5,813 bases of DNA, from positions 1 through 5,813 of the forward strand of contig JALRIY010000146.1 in NCBI GenBank assembly GCA_023255285.1. The letters are read 5' to 3'. Of the stretch, positions 1 through 5,417 are shown piece by piece (positions within the stretch are counted from its first letter, which is position 1; the number at the start of each line of letters is the position of its first letter). Source of the stretch: Algoriphagus sp. (GTDB lineage: Bacteria; Bacteroidota; Bacteroidia; Cytophagales; Cyclobacteriaceae). Under the pieces are notes generated by a model that was not told the DNA's origin, made no database searches, and saw nothing but the letters and a program-made list of their open reading frames with translations. The position numbers were made by a program, and so were the translations under genes.

Positions 1-43
1 ATTCTCTTTTACGCTCACGCGCTTTGATGGACTCTTTTGCCAT
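1..43 (-). CDS. rpsN: 30S ribosomal protein S14 (uS14), N-terminal fragment
   Basis: Only the first 14 codons lie in the window; the gene runs off the left edge. Translation from the ATG at 43-41 gives MAKESIKARERKRE, the start of the longer (about 89-residue) S14 form common in Bacteroidota. S14 sits in the 30S head beside S3, S10 and S19. The position directly after rplE matches the conserved spc order rplE-rpsN-rpsH. The rplE stop is 2 bp upstream in the octamer TAATCATG, and no Shine-Dalgarno sequence precedes it, so translation probably depends on coupling to rplE. The zinc-free form is inferred from the N-terminus; the part that would carry the cysteines is not visible. Confidence 0.9.
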   Translation of the reverse strand, partial: MAKESIKARERKRE

Positions 44-45
44 GA

Positions 46-606
46 TTATTCTGGATTATTTTTATTAACGAAAGGCATACCTAAAGCTTTCAACAATGCA
101 AAAGCCTCTTCATCTGTAGCCGCAGTAGTTACGAAAGTAATGTCCATCCCGGTAATCTTGGTTACCTTTTCGATAGAGATTTCAGGAAAAATGATTTGTT
201 CGGTAACACCTAACGTATAGTTACCTCGTCCATCAAACCCTTTGTCAGAAATTCCTTTAAAGTCACGTACACGTGGCAAAGCCACTGTAGTCAAACGATC
301 TAGAAATTCATACATTTTTTCAGCTCTCAAAGTCACCTTTGCGCCAATTGGCATGTTTTCTCTCAACTTAAAGTTAGAAACTGCAATCTTAGATTTAGTA
401 GCAACAGCACGCTGACCGGTAATCAAAGAAAGTTCCTCTACACCCTGGTCTACTAGCTTCTTATCTGCTACTGCAGCACCAATACCCTTGTTAAGAACGA
501 TCTTAGAAAGTTTAGGTACTTGCATCACTGAAGAGTATTGAAACTTTTCCATCAATGCAGGAACAACTTCCTTCACGTATGTATCTTTTTTTCTTGGATT
601 AGCCAT
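46..606 (-). CDS. rplE: 50S ribosomal protein L5 (uL5)
   Basis: Complete 186-residue protein, close to the usual 178-187. L5 binds 5S rRNA and 23S rRNA in the central protuberance, contacts the P-site tRNA elbow and forms an intersubunit bridge with S13. Visible family features are the N-terminal segment KLSKIVLNKGIG (about residues 32-43), the TGQRAVATKSKIAVSNFKLR stretch (about 63-82), GAKVTLR, and the C-terminal core with PRVRDFKG and FPEI. The ATG at 606-604 is chosen because the protein starts as the family does (MANPRKK) and because a strong SD lies just upstream. The start overlaps the end of rplX by 8 bp (ATGGCTAA), the only overlap in the window. In E. coli the S8 repressor binds the spc mRNA near this start; whether that holds here cannot be read from the sequence. 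Confidence 0.98.
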   Translation of the reverse strand: MANPRKKDTYVKEVVPALMEKFQYSSVMQVPKLSKIVLNKGIGAAVADKKLVDQGVEELSLITGQRAVATKSKIAVSNFKLRENMPIGAKVTLRAEKMYEFLDRLTTVALPRVRDFKGISDKGFDGRGNYTLGVTEQIIFPEISIEKVTKITGMDITFVTTAATDEEAFALLKALGMPFVNKNNPE

Positions 607-943
607 TGATCACCTCCCCAGTTTTCTTTGAGTACCTTACTAATTTACCATTCTCGCCTGCCTTACGGCCAGTACGAGTTGCTTCGCCTGTTTTCGGATC
701 GACAAGCATCAGATTACTGATATGAAGCGCAGCTTCTTTCTTCTCGATACCACCCTGTGGCTTGGCTGCAGTAGGCTTAACGTGCTTGGTAATCATGTTG
801 ATCCCTTCTACGATGGCTCTACTTTTTGCTGTATCAATGGATTGAACCTTGCCGGTTTTTCCTTTGTCATCTCCAGCGATTACCTTCACGGTGTCACCAG
901 CTTTGATGTGCAGCTTTTGCTGCTTATTGAATTTTCTTTCCAT
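599..943 (-). CDS. rplX: 50S ribosomal protein L24 (uL24)
   Basis: Complete 114-residue protein, slightly longer than the roughly 105 residues usual in bacteria. L24 is an assembly initiator: it binds the 5' domain of 23S rRNA early and ends up near the polypeptide exit tunnel. An N-terminal KOW domain is visible at about residues 14-40 (AGDTVKVIAGDDKGKTGKV), followed by the conserved VEGINMITKHVKPT segment (about 46-59) and a basic C-terminal third with GRKAGENGKLVRYSKKTGE. The ATG at 943-941 lies 2 bp after the rplN stop in TAATCATG, with no SD. The last codons (ACT GGG GAG GTG ATC AAT GGC TAA) encode the rplE ribosome-binding site and overlap the rplE start, so the C-terminus carries two layers of information. 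Confidence 0.97.
   Translation of the reverse strand: MERKFNKQQKLHIKAGDTVKVIAGDDKGKTGKVQSIDTAKSRAIVEGINMITKHVKPTAAKPQGGIEKKEAALHISNLMLVDPKTGEATRTGRKAGENGKLVRYSKKTGEVING
608..617 (-). promoter_or_regulatory. Very strong Shine-Dalgarno site before rplE
   Basis: The minus strand reads GGGGAGGTGATCA immediately before the rplE ATG. The ten bases GGAGGTGATC are complementary to the canonical 16S rRNA 3' end (ending GGATCACCTCCTTA), and GGAGG lies 6 nt from the start codon, a near-optimal distance. The site is inside the last codons of rplX (Gly-Glu-Val-Ile). The other 12 starts in the window have no SD or only a 4-nt match such as AGGA (rpmC) or GGAG (rplD), so this site stands out. Its use in vivo is inferred. 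Confidence 0.75.
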
Positions 944-945
944 GA

Positions 946-1314
946 TTAAAGTACTTCAGGGGCCAAGGAAATGATTTTCATGAACTGCTTTTCTCTGAGC
1001 TCTCTAGCTACAGGACCGAAAATACGGCTACCTCTAGGCTCGTCATTGTTATTCAACAACACAGCGGCATTGTCTTCAAACCGAATATAAGATCCGTCCT
1101 TACGACGAATTTCTTTCTTCGTTCTTACGATAACCGCTTTTGAAACGGTACCTTTTTTCATATTGCTGGAAGATAGGGCCGACTTTACAGTCACGACTAC
1201 TTTATCACCGATAGAAGCATAACGCTTCTTAGTTCCTCCCAACACACGGATGACCAATACCTCTTTGGCACCTGAGTTATCCGCTACGCTTAGTCTGGAT
1301 TCTTGTTGTATCAT
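946..1314 (-). CDS. rplN: 50S ribosomal protein L14 (uL14)
   Basis: Complete 122-residue protein, exactly the usual bacterial length. L14 lies on the 50S interface next to L19 and forms a bridge to 16S rRNA; in bacteria it is also the docking site of the silencing factor RsfS. It starts with the family pattern MIQQESRLSVADNSGAKE, continues with IRVLGGTKKRYASIGD (about 22-37) and KKGTVSKAVIVRTKKEIRR (about 53-71), and ends with GSRIFGPVARELR and a short tail. In E. coli rplN is the first gene of the spc operon with its own promoter. Here it starts 2 bp after rpsQ in TAATCATG, leaving no intergenic promoter. A weak AAAGGG lies about 11-16 nt upstream, too far to be a convincing SD. Confidence 0.98.
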   Translation of the reverse strand: MIQQESRLSVADNSGAKEVLVIRVLGGTKKRYASIGDKVVVTVKSALSSSNMKKGTVSKAVIVRTKKEIRRKDGSYIRFEDNAAVLLNNNDEPRGSRIFGPVARELREKQFMKIISLAPEVL

Positions 1315-1316
1315 GA

Positions 1317-1580
1317 TTACTTAGCCCTTTCTATAATTTCAACTAATCTCCAACGCTTGTTCTTGCTCAGCGGACGCGTTTCACTGATTTTAACCACATC
1401 ACCTGGGTTGCATTCATTTTTTTCGTCATGAACCATGAATTTGGTAGTCTTTGCAACGAACTTGCCATAGATACCGTGCTTCACACGTCTTTCTACAGCC
1501 ACAGTAATGGACTTATCCATTTTGTTGCTCACGACTTTACCAACTCTCTCTTTGCGAAGATTTCTCTCAATCGTAGCCAT
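1317..1580 (-). CDS. rpsQ: 30S ribosomal protein S17 (uS17)
   Basis: Complete 87-residue protein of normal length. S17 is an OB-fold primary binder of the 5' domain of 16S rRNA and is needed early in 30S body assembly. The family pattern is clear: RKERVGKVVSNKMDKSITVAVER at residues 9-31, an extended loop with HGIYGKFVAKTTKFMVHDE, then GDVVKISETRPLSKNKRWRL at about 60-79. The ATG at 1580-1578 gives the expected MATIERNLRKE. It is preceded by a 19-bp gap after rpmC that is A-rich next to the start (AGAAAAGAAAATG) and has no SD, in keeping with the A-rich leaders typical of Bacteroidota genes. In E. coli this is the last S10-operon gene; here the block continues without a break. Confidence 0.98.
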   Translation of the reverse strand: MATIERNLRKERVGKVVSNKMDKSITVAVERRVKHGIYGKFVAKTTKFMVHDEKNECNPGDVVKISETRPLSKNKRWRLVEIIERAK

Positions 1581-1599
1581 TTTCTTTTCTGTTAGCTAG

Positions 1600-1782
1600 T
1601 TATTTGGAGGCCAAAGCCGTTTTCAATCTTGCGATGAAGCGCTTGGACTCTCTGATTCTATTAGGATTCTCAATAGGAGAAATCGCGTGAGCAAAATTCA
1701 ATTTGCTCAGATTCTCCTGCTCGGCGACAATTCGCTCGGCGATTTCACTTGCTGTAAGTGATCTGATTTCAGTGTTTTTCAT
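1600..1782 (-). CDS. rpmC: 50S ribosomal protein L29 (uL29)
   Basis: Complete 60-residue protein, within the normal 60-70. L29 is a small two-helix protein beside L23 at the polypeptide exit site, where nascent-chain factors dock. Visible features are the N-terminal MKNTEIRSLTASEIAERI, a charged first helix, the conserved turn with NPNRIRESKRFIARLKT at about 39-55, and a short basic end. It lies between rplP and rpsQ as in the universal S10 order. The 9-bp gap from rplP (TCAGGAACT) contains AGGA 3 nt from the ATG, a minimal SD-like match that is closer than ideal. Confidence 0.96.
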   Translation of the reverse strand: MKNTEIRSLTASEIAERIVAEQENLSKLNFAHAISPIENPNRIRESKRFIARLKTALASK

Positions 1783-1791
1783 AGTTCCTGA

Positions 1792-2211
1792 TTATTCAGC
1801 ATAGTCTCTTCTTACCACAAATCTCGTACTTACAGGCAGCTTCTGCTGTGCAAGTCGAAGTGCCTCTTGAGCAGTCTCCAGGCTCACGCCTGTAGCTTCG
1901 AAAAGGATAGTACCCGGCTTGATAACGGCCACCCAATATTCTGGAGCACCTTTACCTTTACCCATACGTACCTCTGCGGGCTTTTTAGTGATCGGCTTGT
2001 CAGGAAATATTCTGATCCAAACCTGACCTTCTCTCTTCATAGCTCTTGTCATGGCAATACGTGCTGCCTCGATCTGGCGAGAAGTAATCCATCCTGGCTC
2101 AAGGGATTTAATGCCAAAGTTGCCAAAAGAAAGCTCGTGCCCTCTTTGCGCAATGCCTTTGACACGGCCCTTGTGCATTTTCCTATATTTAGTTCTTTTC
2201 GGCTGTAACAT
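1792..2211 (-). CDS. rplP: 50S ribosomal protein L16 (uL16)
   Basis: Complete 139-residue protein of typical length (136-144). L16 is a late-assembly protein that organises the A-site tRNA region and the 5S/23S contact near the peptidyl-transferase centre. It starts MLQPKRTKYRKMHKGR and carries SLEPGWITSRQIEAARIAMTR (36-56), GQVWIRIFPDKPITKKPAEVRMGKGKG (62-88) and EYWVAVIKPGTILFE. Arg82 in VRMGKGKG corresponds to the E. coli residue hydroxylated by YcfD; whether an equivalent oxygenase exists here cannot be told. The 24-bp gap from rpsC is the longest in the window and holds no SD, promoter or terminator that I can recognise. Confidence 0.98.
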   Translation of the reverse strand: MLQPKRTKYRKMHKGRVKGIAQRGHELSFGNFGIKSLEPGWITSRQIEAARIAMTRAMKREGQVWIRIFPDKPITKKPAEVRMGKGKGAPEYWVAVIKPGTILFEATGVSLETAQEALRLAQQKLPVSTRFVVRRDYAE

Positions 2212-2235
2212 GATTTCTCACTTGGAAAGGGAAAA

Positions 2236-2970
2236 TTAGTTTCTTTTTCTGCGTTTTGGACCATCCTTATCGCGACCCTTTGGTGCTGGACCACGCTGAC
2301 CCTTCGGCTCGTTGGCTGCACCTTGGTTCGGAGAAAGATCTCTTTTTCCGTACACCTCACCCTTGAAGATCCATACTTTAATGCCAATCAATCCGTACAC
2401 AGTAAGTGCTTCAGATAAAGCATAATCGATGTCCGCTCTAAGCGTGTGAAGAGGAATTCTTCCCTCTTTGTACATTTCAGAACGTGCCATTTCGGCTCCG
2501 CCCAATCGGCCAGAAAGCTTAACTTTAATTCCTTCAGCACCTACTCTCATCGTAGCTGCAATCGCCTGCTTCATCGCACGACGGAAAGATATTCTAGCTT
2601 GAAGTTGCTGTGCAATAGACTCACCTACCAATTTAGCATCCATTTCTGGTCGCTTAATTTCAAAGATATTGATTTGTATATCCTTGTTGGTGATCTTCTT
2701 TAGTTCCTCCTTAAGCTTATCTACTTCGGCACCACCCTTACCAATTACAACACCTGGGCGAGCAGTATGAATCGTCAAAGTGATTCTTTTGAGCGTACGC
2801 TCAATAATCACTTTAGAAATACCACCCTTAGGTATTCTGGCAAGAACATACTTTCGGATTTGTTGATCTTCGTGCAACTTCTCAGCAAAGTCTTTCCCAC
2901 CATACCAGTTGGAATCCCAGCCTTTGACTACACCAAGTCTAAATCCTATTGGGTTAATTTTTTGTCCCAT
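2236..2970 (-). CDS. rpsC: 30S ribosomal protein S3 (uS3)
   Basis: Complete 244-residue protein. S3 lies at the mRNA entry channel of the 30S head with S4 and S5. The start MGQKINPIGFRLG is diagnostic. A type II KH domain is visible with RPGVVIGKGG at 71-80 (GKGG loop at 77-80), followed by the C-terminal domain with ISFRRAMKQAI, GIKVKLSGRLGGAEMAR, and GRIPLHTLRADIDYA. Arg130, Arg131 and Lys134 match the E. coli residues linked to ribosomal mRNA helicase activity. The last 29 or so residues, from about 216, form a low-complexity Gly/Pro/Lys/Arg/Asp tail, variable in the family and probably disordered. The ATG follows rplV by 8 bp (GAAAGACT), without a clear SD. Confidence 0.98.
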   Translation of the reverse strand: MGQKINPIGFRLGVVKGWDSNWYGGKDFAEKLHEDQQIRKYVLARIPKGGISKVIIERTLKRITLTIHTARPGVVIGKGGAEVDKLKEELKKITNKDIQINIFEIKRPEMDAKLVGESIAQQLQARISFRRAMKQAIAATMRVGAEGIKVKLSGRLGGAEMARSEMYKEGRIPLHTLRADIDYALSEALTVYGLIGIKVWIFKGEVYGKRDLSPNQGAANEPKGQRGPAPKGRDKDGPKRRKRN

Positions 2971-2978
2971 AGTCTTTC

Positions 2979-3371
2979 TTAATTTGCCTTTTCGTTAGTT
3001 ACTACTACATCAGCGGTAACTTCCTCTGTACTGAATGAATCAATAACGAGGGTTACATGATTGGATCTTTTGCGAATTCTATGCCCACGTCCCTGAGGAG
3101 CAGTCCGAAGTCTCTTTAAAGAGCGCCCTTCGTCAACCATGATGGTCTTCACGAAAAGGTCTGCCTCTTCCAATTTTACTTCAGGATTTTTTGCTTGCCA
3201 ATTAGCTACCGCAGAGAGAACTAACTTCTCCAAACGGATTGCAGCATGGTTGGGCGTGAATTTCAAAATACTCAGTGCCACACCTACTCGCTTGCCTCTT
3301 ACTAAATCCGCAACTAAGCGCATTTTACGAGGGGAGGTAGGAACATTTTTCAATCTTGCTAGTGCTTCCAT
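2979..3371 (-). CDS. rplV: 50S ribosomal protein L22 (uL22)
   Basis: Complete 130-residue protein, within the bacterial range of 110-135. L22 has a globular domain near the tunnel exit and a long beta-hairpin that lines the exit tunnel beside L4. The N-terminal part shows VPTSPRKMRLVADLVRGK (10-27), then ILKFTPNHAAIRLEKLVLSA. The hairpin is at about 80-102, from DEGRSLKRLR through APQGRGHRIRKR, followed by the core strand SNHVTLVI. Changes in this hairpin confer macrolide resistance in other bacteria; nothing here looks deleted, though I have no alignment. A C-terminal extension of about 20 residues (TEEVTADVVVTNEKAN) follows. The start is 2 bp after the rpsS stop in TAATCATG. Confidence 0.98.
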   Translation of the reverse strand: MEALARLKNVPTSPRKMRLVADLVRGKRVGVALSILKFTPNHAAIRLEKLVLSAVANWQAKNPEVKLEEADLFVKTIMVDEGRSLKRLRTAPQGRGHRIRKRSNHVTLVIDSFSTEEVTADVVVTNEKAN

Positions 3372-3373
3372 GA

Positions 3374-3652
3374 TTATCTCTTTCCTTTATCTTTTTTAGC
3401 AATGTGGCCACGGAAGTTACGCGTAGGTGCAAATTCACCCAATTTGTGACCTACCATATTATCGGTAACAAACACAGGGATAAACTTATTCCCGTTATGC
3501 ACAGCGAAAGTATGACCTACGAAGTCTGGGGAAATCATAGATTTTCTTGACCAAGTCTTGATGACAGATTTTTTGCCAGACTCGTTCATAACATCTACTT
3601 TCTTCACCAAATGGTGTTCGATATAAGGACCTTTTTTTAATGAACGTGCCAT
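3374..3652 (-). CDS. rpsS: 30S ribosomal protein S19 (uS19)
   Basis: Complete 92-residue protein of normal length. S19 lies in the 30S head with S13 and contacts the central protuberance and the A-site tRNA region. It starts MARSLKKGPYIEHHLVKKV and contains KTWSRKSMISPDFVGHTFAVHNG (32-54) and the family signature GHKLGEFAPTRNFRGH at 68-83, with a short basic tail after it. The ATG at 3652-3650 is 2 bp after the rplB stop (TAATTATG), and no SD is present in the preceding 20 bases, so coupling to rplB translation is the likely means of initiation. Confidence 0.98.
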   Translation of the reverse strand: MARSLKKGPYIEHHLVKKVDVMNESGKKSVIKTWSRKSMISPDFVGHTFAVHNGNKFIPVFVTDNMVGHKLGEFAPTRNFRGHIAKKDKGKR

Positions 3653-3654
3653 AA

Positions 3655-4479
3655 TTACTTAGATCTTTTGGTGATGATGAACTTGTTTGAATACTTCTTG
3701 GGAGATCTGGTTTTCTTTCCTTTTGAAAGAAGTCCTTTACGGGATCTTGGGTGACCACCAGAAGAACGGCCTTCACCACCACCCATTGGGTGATCCACTG
3801 GGTTCATCGCAACACCTCTTGTCCGAGGTCTCACTCCTAACCAGCGCTTGCGACCAGCTTTGCCCAACACAACGTTCATGTGATCCGCATTGCCTACAGT
3901 TCCCACTGTAGCCATACATACACCAAGAATCAATCTCATTTCTCCTGAAGGAAGCTTTACCGTCACGTACCTAGCATCTCTAGCCACGATCTGAGCATAT
4001 CCTCCAGCACTTCTAGCCAATGCGCCTCCTTTACCCGGCTTCAATTCTACATTGTGTACAATTGTACCCATTGGGATATTGACCATGTGCATGGCGTTGC
4101 CCACTTCTGGAGCAACCTTCTCACCGGAAATCACTGTTTGTCCCACTTGCAAACCTTCCGGAGCGATAATGTAGGCTTTAGCACCGTCTGCATAATACAG
4201 TAGGGCAATACGGGCTGTACGGTTTGGATCGTACTCTATGCTCTTCACAGTAGCAGGTACTCCAAACTTAGTGCGCTTAAAATCTACAATACGTAGTCTA
4301 CGCTTGTGACCACCACCAATGTAGCGAGCGGTCATCTTGCCTTCATTATTTCTACCACCTGTCTTCTTTACAGGAGCGAGAAGAGATTTCTCCGGCTTAG
4401 ACGCTGTAATCTCGTCAAATGCTGGAGCTACTCTAAATCGGGTTCCTGGAGTTACAGGTTTTAATTTTTTAACTGCCAT
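3655..4479 (-). CDS. rplB: 50S ribosomal protein L2 (uL2)
   Basis: Complete 274-residue protein (E. coli 273). L2 is a primary 23S rRNA binder needed for subunit association and for peptidyl-transferase activity. The N-terminal OB-like domain includes GGRNNEGKMTARYIGGGHKRR (41-61) and VDFKRTKFGVPATVKSIEYDPNR. The SH3-like domain follows, with GTIVHNVELKPGKGGALARSAG (138-159) and the C-terminal NPVDHPMGGGEGR (226-238). His230 matches the histidine implicated in peptidyl transfer in E. coli (His229 when the initiator Met is not counted). The second His of the usual HPHGGG motif is Met232, a form I recognise from Bacteroidota. The gap from rplW is 13 bp, A/T-rich, without SD. Confidence 0.99.
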   Translation of the reverse strand: MAVKKLKPVTPGTRFRVAPAFDEITASKPEKSLLAPVKKTGGRNNEGKMTARYIGGGHKRRLRIVDFKRTKFGVPATVKSIEYDPNRTARIALLYYADGAKAYIIAPEGLQVGQTVISGEKVAPEVGNAMHMVNIPMGTIVHNVELKPGKGGALARSAGGYAQIVARDARYVTVKLPSGEMRLILGVCMATVGTVGNADHMNVVLGKAGRKRWLGVRPRTRGVAMNPVDHPMGGGEGRSSGGHPRSRKGLLSKGKKTRSPKKYSNKFIITKRSK

Positions 4480-4492
4480 TTTATTGATTCAA

Positions 4493-4780
4493 TTAAAGTT
4501 CTCCGTAAAAATCAATTACCTCACCATCTGCTACTTGCACAATTGCTTTCTTAAAAGCATTGGTGAATCCTGACACTACTTTATTATTGGTGTATCTGGT
4601 CTTATGCTTCGCAGCATACCGCATAGTACGAACGGATACTACATGTACCCCATACTTTTTCTCCACAGAAGATTTAATCTGAAGCTTGTCGGCAGTTTTC
4701 TCGACGATAAAGCCGTAAACTCCTTTTTCGTTACCTGCAGATACTTTCTCTGTGATCAAAGGCTGTTTCAGAATTTCCAT
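4493..4780 (-). CDS. rplW: 50S ribosomal protein L23 (uL23)
   Basis: Complete 95-residue protein of usual length (93-100). L23 sits at the polypeptide exit, where trigger factor and SRP dock. It starts MEILKQPLITEKVSAGNEKG; Glu11 in TEK aligns with E. coli Glu18, which anchors trigger factor. The remainder has the family's alternating strands and helix: YGFIVEKTADKLQIKSSVEKKYGVHVVSVRT (22-52), the basic extended loop YAAKHKTRYTNNKVVSGF that reaches into the tunnel, and a last strand, FKKAIVQVADGEVIDFYGEL. The ATG is 4 bp downstream of the rplD stop, with no SD. Confidence 0.98.
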   Translation of the reverse strand: MEILKQPLITEKVSAGNEKGVYGFIVEKTADKLQIKSSVEKKYGVHVVSVRTMRYAAKHKTRYTNNKVVSGFTNAFKKAIVQVADGEVIDFYGEL

Positions 4781-4784
4781 TGTC

Positions 4785-5414
4785 TTATTTCGCTAAAATG
4801 GTTTCTAACTTACTTACAGATCCTTCGCACAGTACCAATTGGTCCGCATGCAAGAGTTGGTAAGTATTTACATCGTCAACGGTCACAACTTTAGCCTTGG
4901 GCAAGTTTCTGCTTGACAAAAACACGTTCTTGTTGTCTTCAGAAAGCACCAATAAAGTCTTCTTATCAGACAAAGAAAGGCCGCTTAACAAAGCAAGATA
5001 ACTTTTGGTCTTAGGTGCATCAAAAGAAACATCCTCCAATACCATCAAACTATTTTCCTTTACCTTATAAGCTAGCGCAGATTTACGCGCCAGTTGCTTC
5101 ACTTTTTTATTTAGTTTGAAGGAGTAGTCTCTTGGTCTTGGACCAAATACTCTACCCCCACCACGGAAGTTTGGAGCCTTCAAAGATCCAGCACGAGCAC
5201 CACCGGTACCTTTTTGCTTCTTGATCTTTTTAGTCGAACCCGCTACTTCATTTCTTTCTTTTGATTTGTGAGTTCCCTGTCTCTGGTTGGCCAGGTATTG
5301 CTTCACATCCAGGTAAATGGCGTTATCATTTGGCTCAATGCCAAAAATCTCGTCAGAAAGGCTCACCTTTCTACCTGTCTCTTGTCCTTTGTGATTGATT
5401 ACTGCTAATTCCAT
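4785..5414 (-). CDS. rplD: 50S ribosomal protein L4 (uL4)
   Basis: Complete 209-residue protein (E. coli 201). L4 binds 23S rRNA domain I early in assembly, and its long loop lines the exit tunnel opposite L22. The N-terminal strand MELAVINHKGQETG and YLDVKQYLANQRQGTHKSKERNEVAG (34-59) precede the tunnel loop, with KKIKKQKGTGGARAGSLKAPNFRGGG at 62-87; Lys68 aligns with E. coli Lys63, a macrolide-resistance position. The Rossmann-like globular domain follows (LMVLEDVSFDAPKTK, LLVLSEDNKNVFLSSRNL). In E. coli L4 represses its own S10 operon through the leader before rpsJ; that leader is outside this window. The gap from rplC is 3 bp; a GGAG 9 nt upstream of the ATG is a modest SD candidate. Confidence 0.98.
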   Translation of the reverse strand: MELAVINHKGQETGRKVSLSDEIFGIEPNDNAIYLDVKQYLANQRQGTHKSKERNEVAGSTKKIKKQKGTGGARAGSLKAPNFRGGGRVFGPRPRDYSFKLNKKVKQLARKSALAYKVKENSLMVLEDVSFDAPKTKSYLALLSGLSLSDKKTLLVLSEDNKNVFLSSRNLPKAKVVTVDDVNTYQLLHADQLVLCEGSVSKLETILAK

Positions 5415-5417
5415 GGC

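Noticed and set aside
559..572. Small hairpin AGGAA-loop-TTCCT within the 5' part of rplE, considered as an S8 repressor site
   Set aside because: Only 5 bp with a 4-nt loop, wholly within codons, and without the bulged features of the S8 site; expected by chance.
1783..1791. AGGA before rpmC as a strong ribosome-binding site
   Set aside because: The match is only 4 nt and ends 3 nt from the ATG, too close for efficient pairing; noted as marginal.
1867..2208. Open frame of 113 codons on the plus strand
   Set aside because: It lies entirely antisense to rplP, has no family resemblance or plausible start context, and follows from the codon composition of the real gene.
2212..2235. Longest intergenic gap (rpsC/rplP), considered for a promoter or terminator
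   Set aside because: The 24 bp contain no inverted repeat followed by a T-run and no recognisable Bacteroidota promoter elements.
2049..2387. Minus-strand open frame of 112 codons crossing the rpsC/rplP boundary
   Set aside because: It is in another frame over two unmistakable ribosomal genes; no recognisable protein and no independent signal.
3495..3782. Minus-strand open frame of 95 codons over the rplB/rpsS junction
   Set aside because: Out-of-frame shadow of the conserved L2 C-terminus and S19; composition looks non-protein-like.
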